Made by a program: the position numbers and the translations under genes | Shown here: in pieces, positions 5,407 through 9,586 of the stretch | Position numbering within the stretch: position 1 is the first letter of the stretch | Layout: every line of letters begins with the position of its first letter | Assembly: GCA_900557315.1 (NCBI GenBank) | Contig: USSI01000035.1 | Span: 1-9,586 of the forward strand | Length of the DNA: 9,586 nucleotides | DNA from: an uncultured Butyricicoccus sp. | GTDB taxonomy: Bacteria; Bacillota; Clostridia; Oscillospirales; Butyricicoccaceae | Direction of reading: 5' to 3' | The notes under the pieces: generated by a model | What the model saw: the letters and a program-made list of their open reading frames with translations, nothing else | The model's database searches: none | Told to the model about the DNA's origin: nothing

Positions 5407-6822
5407 ATGCTCACCTACCATCTTGACCCGCAAAGCAAAACACCACTGTACGAGCAGTTGTACCGCGCGGTGCGCGCAGACATCATGTCCGGCACGCTCG
5501 CGGGCGGCAGCCGCCTGCCCAGCAAGCGCCAGCTGGCGGCCAACCTGCGCGTCAGCCAGATCACCGTGGAGACCGCCTACGGCCAGCTGCTTGCAGAGGG
5601 CTATATCGCCTCCGAACCGCGGCGCGGGTATTTCGTGCAGCGGCAGCTGGCCGTGCCCGCGCAGGCGCAGGCGGCCAAAACGGCTGCCCTGCACCCGAAA
5701 GCAGCGACGGAGGACGGCTGCAAATATGATTTCCGCACCAACATTGTGGATAACGGCTGCTTCCCGTTTGCAACCTGGGCGCGGCTGTCGCGCAGCGTGC
5801 TGAGCGAATACTCCGACCGCCTGCTCCGCGCGACCGACCCCTGCGGCGCGGCAGAGCTGCGCGAGCAGATCGCGCGGTACCTGTACGATTTCCGCGGCAT
5901 CAATATTTCGCCGGACAATATCCTGGTCGGCGCGGGTTCGGAATACCTGATGCATCTGGTGATCCAGCTGCTGGGGCGCGACCGCGTGTACGCGCTCGAG
6001 AACCCGGGTTACCGCAAGCTGTATCAGATTTTTGCGGATAATGGGGCCGTGGTGCGCCCGCTTCCGCTGGATAAGAGCGGCCTGCGCGCGGATGCGCTCG
6101 CCGCGAGCGATGCTTCGGTCGTGTATCTGACGCCGTCGCACCATTTTCCGCTCGGCACGGTCATGCCGGCCGCGCGCCGCATGGAACTGCTGCGCTGGGC
6201 GTCCGCCGCGCCCGGCCGCTACATCATTGAAGACGACTATGACAGCGAATTCCGCTATGCGTCGCGGCCGATTCCGGCGCTGGGCGAGATGGACCGCGCA
6301 GGGCGGGTCGTGTATGTCAACACCTTTGCAAAGAGCCTGTCGCCCGGCTTGCGCATCGGCTATCTGGTGCTGCCGGACGCACTGATGGCGCGCTACCGCG
6401 AGCGTTTTTCGCTCTATTCCTCGACCGTGCCAAGCTTTGAGCAGCACACGCTCGCCGCGTTTATGCGTTCGGGCGGGTTTGAGCGGCACATCAGCCGCAG
6501 CCGCAAGGTGTATCAGGCGCGGCGGGACGCGCTGATGGCGGCGCTGGACCGCGAACTGGCCGATCTGCCGCACGAGGTTTCGCGTTCGGAGGCCGGGCTG
6601 CACCTGTTGCTGCATATGCGGAACGGCATGCTCGAACAGGAGCTGATCGAGCGGGCGCGCGCGGCGGGTGTGCGGGTATACGGCCTGTCCGCATATTATA
6701 CGCCGCCGGTCAAACCGCCCAAAGCGACGCTTGTGCTTGGCTACGCGGGCCTGACCGCGCAGCAGATCGACGAGGCCGCTGCGCTGCTGCGGCAGGCGTG
6801 GTCGCAGGGGATATCGTGTTAA
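5407..6822 (+). CDS. MocR/GabR-type regulator (GntR helix-turn-helix plus aminotransferase fold)
   Basis: This 471-residue regulator fuses a GntR winged helix (residues about 10-78: TPLYEQLYRAVRADIMSGTL, LPSKRQLAANLRVSQITVETAY, EGYIASEPRRGYFV) to a class-I aminotransferase-like domain (about 105-465). The cofactor residues are present: Lys309 in FAKSLSPGLRIGY, for the pyridoxal phosphate Schiff base, and Asp277-Tyr278 in IIEDDYDSEFRY. These match GabR in place and spacing. Family members sense a PLP adduct (for example GABA-PLP) and activate or repress nearby genes. The target is unknown; none of gabT, gabD or the pdx genes is in the window, so DUF5655 or the gene itself are candidates. GAGGGG (5393-5398) precedes ATG 5407. 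A terminator follows directly. Confidence 0.93.
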   Translation: MLTYHLDPQSKTPLYEQLYRAVRADIMSGTLAGGSRLPSKRQLAANLRVSQITVETAYGQLLAEGYIASEPRRGYFVQRQLAVPAQAQAAKTAALHPKAATEDGCKYDFRTNIVDNGCFPFATWARLSRSVLSEYSDRLLRATDPCGAAELREQIARYLYDFRGINISPDNILVGAGSEYLMHLVIQLLGRDRVYALENPGYRKLYQIFADNGAVVRPLPLDKSGLRADALAASDASVVYLTPSHHFPLGTVMPAARRMELLRWASAAPGRYIIEDDYDSEFRYASRPIPALGEMDRAGRVVYVNTFAKSLSPGLRIGYLVLPDALMARYRERFSLYSSTVPSFEQHTLAAFMRSGGFERHISRSRKVYQARRDALMAALDRELADLPHEVSRSEAGLHLLLHMRNGMLEQELIERARAAGVRVYGLSAYYTPPVKPPKATLVLGYAGLTAQQIDEAAALLRQAWSQGISC

Positions 6823-6831
6823 GCATACAGA

Positions 6832-6857
6832 TAGGCCCGGCTTTTCAGCCGGGCTTA
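6832..6857. terminator. bidirectional intrinsic terminator between mocR and dinB
   Basis: An 8-bp GC-rich core, GCCCGGCT (6835-6842) with AGCCGGGC (6847-6854), extends to 11 bp with a G-U pair; the loop is TTTC. The flanking T-rich tails are short (TTATTCT on the right), so it is a moderate terminator. It overlaps the last codons of dinB. Confidence 0.8.
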
Positions 6858-8077
6858 TTCTGCGTATTCTCTTTGTTTTCGTCCTTTTTCTTCACGGAAT
6901 GCGCAAAAATGACCGACTGGTTCCCAAAGCGGCGGCGCAGTTCGTCCACGGTCTGATCCAGCTTCAGCTGCTTGTCCCGGCGCTGTATGGCGTCCGCGGA
7001 GTCGAACAGCGACAACTGTTCGCATGATTGCGCCTCGGGCAGCAGGTTTGCAGCGGTGACCGACAGCAGCCGCACCGGCTTGTCCATCTGCCAGTGCGCG
7101 CGCAGCAGCGCCATCGCGGTTTCGATCAGCGCGCGGGTCGAGTTGGTCGGGCGTTCGAGCGTCACCTGCCGCGAGCGGTTGCGGAACTCCGGGTCGCGGA
7201 TGCCGAGCTGCACGGTCTGGCATACCAGCCCGCGGCTGCGCAGGCGGCGGCCGACATTGTCGCACAGCGCGGTCAGGCCCATGCGGCATTCGTCCTCACC
7301 CAGCAGGTTGTGGGCAAAGGTCATGCTGTTGCCCACGGACTTGACCTCGCGCTCCTCGTAAAACGGGCGGACCGGCTCGTCATCCTCGCCGCGGGCGTAG
7401 CGCAGCAGGGTATCGCCCATCTTGCCGAACACACTGTGCACAAACGCCGGGTCGCACGCGGCAAGATCGCCGATCGTGTGCACGCCAAGATGGGCGAGCC
7501 GGTCAGCCGCGCGTTTGCCGACATACAGCAGGGTATTCACCGGCAGCGGCCAGACTTTTTCTTTGTAGTTTTCGCGCGAGAACACGGTCGTCCCGTCCGG
7601 CTTTTTATAGTCGCTGCCCAGCTTGGCAAAGGCGCGGTTGAAGGACACGCCGACCGAGATCGTCAGCCCGATCTCCTCGCGCATCCGGCGGCGCAGCTCG
7701 TCCGCGATCTGCTCGCCTGTGCCGAACAGGTGCATCGACCCGGTGACGTCCAGAAAGGACTCGTCGATGCCGAACGGGTCTACCAGGTCGGTGTACTGCA
7801 GGTACAGCTCGTTGCACCTGCGCGAGTATTTGACGTATTCCGCCCGGTGCGGCGCGACCAGCCGCAGGTCGGGGCATTTGCGTTTGGCCTGCCAGATGGT
7901 TTCGGCGGTCTGCACGCCGAACGCTTTTGCTTTTTCGTTTTTGGCAAGGATGATGCCGTGCCGGCTTTCCGGGTCGCCGCAGACCGCGGTGGGGCCGTCT
8001 GCGAGCGTGGGGTCGAGCAGGGTCTCGACCGAGGCGTAAAACGAGTTGCAGTCACAGTGCAGGATCGTGCGGTTCAC
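6845..8077 (-). CDS. dinB: DNA polymerase IV (Y-family translesion polymerase)
   Basis: This 410-residue polymerase copies past damaged bases at stalled forks. Catalytic metal residues are D9 (HCDCNSFYAS) and D105-E106 (GIDESFLD). Y14 sits at the steric-gate position that excludes ribonucleotides. SVGVSFNRAFAKLGSDYKKP (141-160) is the palm block typical of the family, followed by the thumb with a helix-hairpin-helix (VGKRAADRLAHLGVHTIGDL) and the little finger starting near SVGNSMTF. QLSLF (354-358) is a beta-clamp binding motif, set about 50 residues before the end, followed by a charged, Asn/Lys-rich tail. The start is GTG 8077, with GGAGGGG just upstream (8081-8087 on plus). A LexA box at the transcription start indicates SOS control. 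It is convergent with mocR and divergent from thiS. Confidence 0.95.
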   Translation of the reverse strand: MNRTILHCDCNSFYASVETLLDPTLADGPTAVCGDPESRHGIILAKNEKAKAFGVQTAETIWQAKRKCPDLRLVAPHRAEYVKYSRRCNELYLQYTDLVDPFGIDESFLDVTGSMHLFGTGEQIADELRRRMREEIGLTISVGVSFNRAFAKLGSDYKKPDGTTVFSRENYKEKVWPLPVNTLLYVGKRAADRLAHLGVHTIGDLAACDPAFVHSVFGKMGDTLLRYARGEDDEPVRPFYEEREVKSVGNSMTFAHNLLGEDECRMGLTALCDNVGRRLRSRGLVCQTVQLGIRDPEFRNRSRQVTLERPTNSTRALIETAMALLRAHWQMDKPVRLLSVTAANLLPEAQSCEQLSLFDSADAIQRRDKQLKLDQTVDELRRRFGNQSVIFAHSVKKKDENKENTQNKPG

Positions 8078-8092
8078 AGCGTCCCCTCCAAT

Positions 8093-8106
8093 CGAACATT
8101 TGTTTT
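8093..8106 (-). promoter_or_regulatory. LexA (SOS) box of dinB
   Basis: CGAACATTTGTTTT matches the Firmicutes LexA/DinR consensus CGAACRNRYGTTYC at 12 of 14 positions. It covers the expected dinB transcription start (about 8101) just downstream of the -10, so a bound repressor would block transcription until DNA damage. Confidence 0.75.
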
Positions 8107-8107
8107 A

Positions 8108-8136
8108 ATTATACCCCGGAATTTTGCACTTGACAA
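8108..8136 (-). promoter_or_regulatory. dinB promoter
   Basis: Read on the minus strand, TTGTCA (8136-8131) is 17 bp from a perfect TATAAT (8113-8108). Its -35 shares five bases (8131-8135) with the thi promoter -35 on the other strand. Confidence 0.85.
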
Positions 8137-8158
8137 GCGTCCGCCGCAGGCCTATACT
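8130..8158 (+). promoter_or_regulatory. thi operon promoter
   Basis: TTGACA (8130-8135) is 17 bp from TATACT (8153-8158). Transcription should begin near 8165, at the first bases of the TPP aptamer. It points away from dinB and uses the same -35 bases. Confidence 0.88.
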
Positions 8159-8164
8159 GGATTT

Positions 8165-8250
8165 GCAAGCAAGGGTGCCGTGATGAGCGGCTGAGAGGGC
8201 GAGAGCCTAACCTTTTGAACCTGTTGGTTAGCACCATCGTAGGGAAGCTG
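8165..8250 (+). promoter_or_regulatory. TPP riboswitch (THI element)
   Basis: The conserved parts appear in order: GGGTGCC (8173-8179), GGCTGAGAGGG (8189-8199), TTTTGAACCTG (8213-8223), GGTTAGCACCATCGTAGGGAA in two pieces (8226-8237 and 8238-8246). A short P1 pairs AGC (8168-8170) with GCT (8247-8249). The aptamer binds thiamine pyrophosphate; the terminator 18 bases later makes this a transcription-off switch. The next genes are thiS and thiF, as expected. Confidence 0.95.
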
Positions 8251-8267
8251 TCGCATCGAAGAAAAAC

Positions 8268-8308
8268 AAATGCCCCGGTTTACCGCATGGTGAACCGGGG
8301 CATTTTTC
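8268..8308 (+). terminator. riboswitch-controlled intrinsic terminator
   Basis: A 17-bp stem (8268-8284 with 8289-8305, one G-U pair) has a GCAT loop and a run of five T (8303-8307). CACCAT inside the aptamer (8232-8237) is complementary to ATGGTG in the stem (8287-8292), a possible but short antiterminator pairing when TPP is absent. Confidence 0.92.
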
Positions 8309-8329
8309 TTGCAGGAAAGAAGGGATTTT

Positions 8330-8524
8330 GTGAGAGTAAATGGGAAAGATTGTCCCTGTGAAGCGAAAATGACCGTCCGGTCACTTTTGGAATCGCTGGG
8401 GCATGACCCGCAGCGCGTTGCGGTGGAGAAAAACGGGCAGATCGTGCCGCGCGCCCGCTTTGCGGACGAGCCGCTGTGCGACGCGGATACGGTTGAGATT
8501 GTACAGTTCGTGGGCGGAGGCTGA
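8330..8524 (+). CDS. thiS: sulfur carrier protein ThiS
   Basis: This 64-residue ubiquitin-fold protein carries sulfur, as a C-terminal thiocarboxylate, for making the thiazole part of thiamine. It begins MRVNGKDCPCEAKMTVRSLL, contains VAVEKNGQIVPRARF (30-44), the usual central strand, and ends EIVQFVGGG, with the terminal Gly-Gly that ThiF adenylates. Length is normal. GTG 8330 is chosen because AAGAAGGGA lies just upstream (8316-8324); an upstream TTG at 8309 is in frame but sits at the terminator. The gene is the first after the TPP riboswitch and four bases before thiF. Confidence 0.93.
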   Translation: MRVNGKDCPCEAKMTVRSLLESLGHDPQRVAVEKNGQIVPRARFADEPLCDADTVEIVQFVGGG

Positions 8525-8528
8525 AGCC

Positions 8529-9164
8529 ATGCATCTGTCACAGGGAGAACTGCACGCCGCCCTGGTCGAGCGGCACGGCGCTGCGATACAGGAAAAGCTG
8601 GATCGTGCTTCGGTCGGCATCGCGGGCCTGGGCGGGCTTGGCTCGAATATTGCGGTGCACCTGGCGCGGCTGGGCGTGGGACGGCTGGTGCTGGTGGATT
8701 TTGATGTGGTGGATATCACTAATCTCAACCGCCAGCATTATACGATGAGGGATATCGGCATCCCCAAAACGCTCGCCTTGCAGGAACAACTGGAAGCAAT
8801 CAATCCGTACTTAAATTACGAAACGTATACCGAGCGGATCATTCCGGCTAATGCCGTGCGGCTGTTTGCAGATTGCGACGTGGTGTGTGAAGCGTTTGAC
8901 CGTGCAGATCAGAAGGCCATGCTGATCGAGACGCTGCTCGAGCGCCTGCCGGATACACCCATCGTGTCCGGGAGTGGTATGGCGGGATACGGTTCGGCCA
9001 ACGCCATGCGCACCGAGCGGAAGTTCAGCCGGCTGTATGTCTGCGGGGACGGCACGAGCGATATTGCGGACGGCATCGGGCTGATGGCGCCGCGTGTCGC
9101 GCTCTGCGCCGCACAGCAGGCGACCATGGTGCTGCGGCTGCTGCTGGGCGAGCGGGAACCGTAA
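8529..9164 (+). CDS. thiF: ThiS adenylyltransferase ThiF (short form)
   Basis: This 211-residue E1-like enzyme activates the C terminus of ThiS with ATP. The nucleotide fold shows GLGGLGSN (33-40), an acidic strand end VDFDVVD (56-62), and NLNRQ (65-69), the ATP-contact motif. EAFDRADQK (121-129) holds the Asp expected in the active site. The paired zinc cysteines of longer E. coli-type ThiF/MoeB enzymes are absent, matching the shorter 'family 2' ThiF of Clostridia, often found with thiG and thiH. Here neither follows: a terminator comes 10 bases after the stop. GGAGG (8516-8520), made by the codons for the ThiS glycine tail, precedes ATG 8529. The open frame extends back into thiS, but that start lacks support. 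Confidence 0.92.
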   Translation: MHLSQGELHAALVERHGAAIQEKLDRASVGIAGLGGLGSNIAVHLARLGVGRLVLVDFDVVDITNLNRQHYTMRDIGIPKTLALQEQLEAINPYLNYETYTERIIPANAVRLFADCDVVCEAFDRADQKAMLIETLLERLPDTPIVSGSGMAGYGSANAMRTERKFSRLYVCGDGTSDIADGIGLMAPRVALCAAQQATMVLRLLLGEREP

Positions 9165-9174
9165 ACAGGCAAAA

Positions 9175-9198
9175 GAAAAAGGCCCTGCGGCCTTTTTC
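9175..9198. terminator. bidirectional intrinsic terminator
   Basis: GAAAAAGGCC (9175-9184) pairs with GGCCTTTTTC (9189-9198) around a CTGC loop: 10 bp with A and T tracts on each side. It ends the thi operon from the left and mscL from the right. Confidence 0.92.
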
Positions 9199-9209
9199 AA
9201 TCGATCCTG

Positions 9210-9586
9210 TTATTCCTCAGCGGGCAGGTCGGAGGCGCAGTGCGCGCACTTGACGGCCGCAATCGGGATTTCGCTGCAGCAGTAGGGGCATTGTTTCGTG
9301 GCCGGTGCGGCGGGCGTCTCGGGCTTTTTGCCAAGGCGCATCAGCTGATTGACCGCCTTGAGCAGGCAGAACAGCACCAGCGCCATAATCAGGAAATTGA
9401 TGACCGAGGTCAGGAACGCCCCGTACCTTAACTCAATCCCGGCGATTTCAAGCGTAAACGCGCTCAGATCGGCATTCCCGGCAAGGCCGAGGATCGGGTT
9501 AATCAGGTTATCGGTCAGTGAAGTGACGATGCTGGTGAACGCGCCGCCGATGATAACACCGATGGCCATGTCCATCACGTTGCCGC
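9210..9586 (-). CDS. mscL: large-conductance mechanosensitive channel MscL with zinc-ribbon-like tail (5' end outside window)
   Basis: This is the C-terminal 125 or so residues of a membrane channel that opens under osmotic down-shock. The open frame continues through the window edge as (R)GNVMDMAIGVIIGGAF, matching the N-terminal 'RGNVVDMAVGVIIG' block of MscL, so only about the first 12 residues are missing. Helix 1 is VMDMAIGVIIGGAFTSIVTS; NPILGL follows; a periplasmic loop (ADLSAFTLEIAGIELRYGAF) leads to helix 2 (FLTSVINFLIMALVLFCLLK). After LGKKPETPAAPATK the protein ends in CPYC-CSEIPIAAVK-CAHC-ASDLPAEE, a CX2C-X10-CX2C zinc-ribbon-like motif, in place of the usual C-terminal helical bundle. 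The gene ends at TAA 9210-9212 and shares the terminator with thiF. Confidence 0.93.
   Translation of the reverse strand, partial: GNVMDMAIGVIIGGAFTSIVTSLTDNLINPILGLAGNADLSAFTLEIAGIELRYGAFLTSVINFLIMALVLFCLLKAVNQLMRLGKKPETPAAPATKQCPYCCSEIPIAAVKCAHCASDLPAEE

Noticed and set aside
4561..6615. 684-codon open frame on the minus strand opposite the permease, DUF5655 and mocR genes
   Set aside because: It runs antisense through three well-supported genes and their promoter, has no ribosome binding site or recognisable domain, and has the Arg/His/Ala-rich makeup typical of shadow frames in GC-rich DNA.
7028..8194. 388-codon plus-strand frame opposite dinB
   Set aside because: It lies antisense to a clear polymerase, crosses the dinB and thi promoters, and ends inside the TPP aptamer.

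Overview
The window looks like a piece of chromosome from a GC-rich member of the class Clostridia, perhaps Oscillospirales. The evidence is a SCIFF/ranthipeptide precursor with its radical-SAM maturase, which is a clostridial hallmark, together with strong GGAGG ribosome binding sites, Firmicutes-type promoters, a Firmicutes-type LexA box and a TPP riboswitch. Most of the window is GC-rich. One short stretch, about 2896-3500, is clearly AT-rich and stands out.

Layout. 1-1647: the 3' end of scfA (SCIFF peptide) and scfB (maturase), separated by a hairpin-rich spacer. 1686-2895: a clear promoter, then a small protein resembling the N-terminal half of pyrroline-5-carboxylate reductase, then a small membrane protein resembling SpoIIM; a terminator-like inverted repeat encloses the membrane protein's ribosome binding site and start codon, and a bidirectional terminator closes the unit. 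2897-3436: an AT-rich divergent pair, a 58-residue ribbon-helix-helix (Arc-type) protein on the minus strand and a 73-residue unknown helical protein on the plus strand, with imperfect 23-bp direct repeats around the promoters. 3452-4926: a promoter with a MarR-type palindrome, then a FabT-like MarR regulator overlapping an AEC-family permease. 4955-6857: a second regulated start, then a DUF5655-type protein and a MocR/GabR-type (GntR plus aminotransferase fold) regulator. 6845-8136 (minus): DNA polymerase IV with a LexA box at its transcription start. 8130-9198 (plus): promoter, TPP riboswitch, terminator, thiS, thiF. 9210-9586 (minus): the 3' part of mscL, carrying a zinc-ribbon-like tail.

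How the parts work together. ScfB should install thioether crosslinks in ScfA. MarR probably represses itself and the permease gene. The thi genes should be switched off by thiamine pyrophosphate, and dinB should be induced by DNA damage. The dinB and thi promoters point away from each other and use the same -35 bases. All three convergent gene pairs share bidirectional terminators.

The least explained parts are the AT-rich ribbon-helix-helix/73-residue module with its repeats, and the 21-bp RNA stem at 4963-5011. That stem would hide the DUF5655 ribosome binding site in read-through RNA but not in RNA made from the local promoter.
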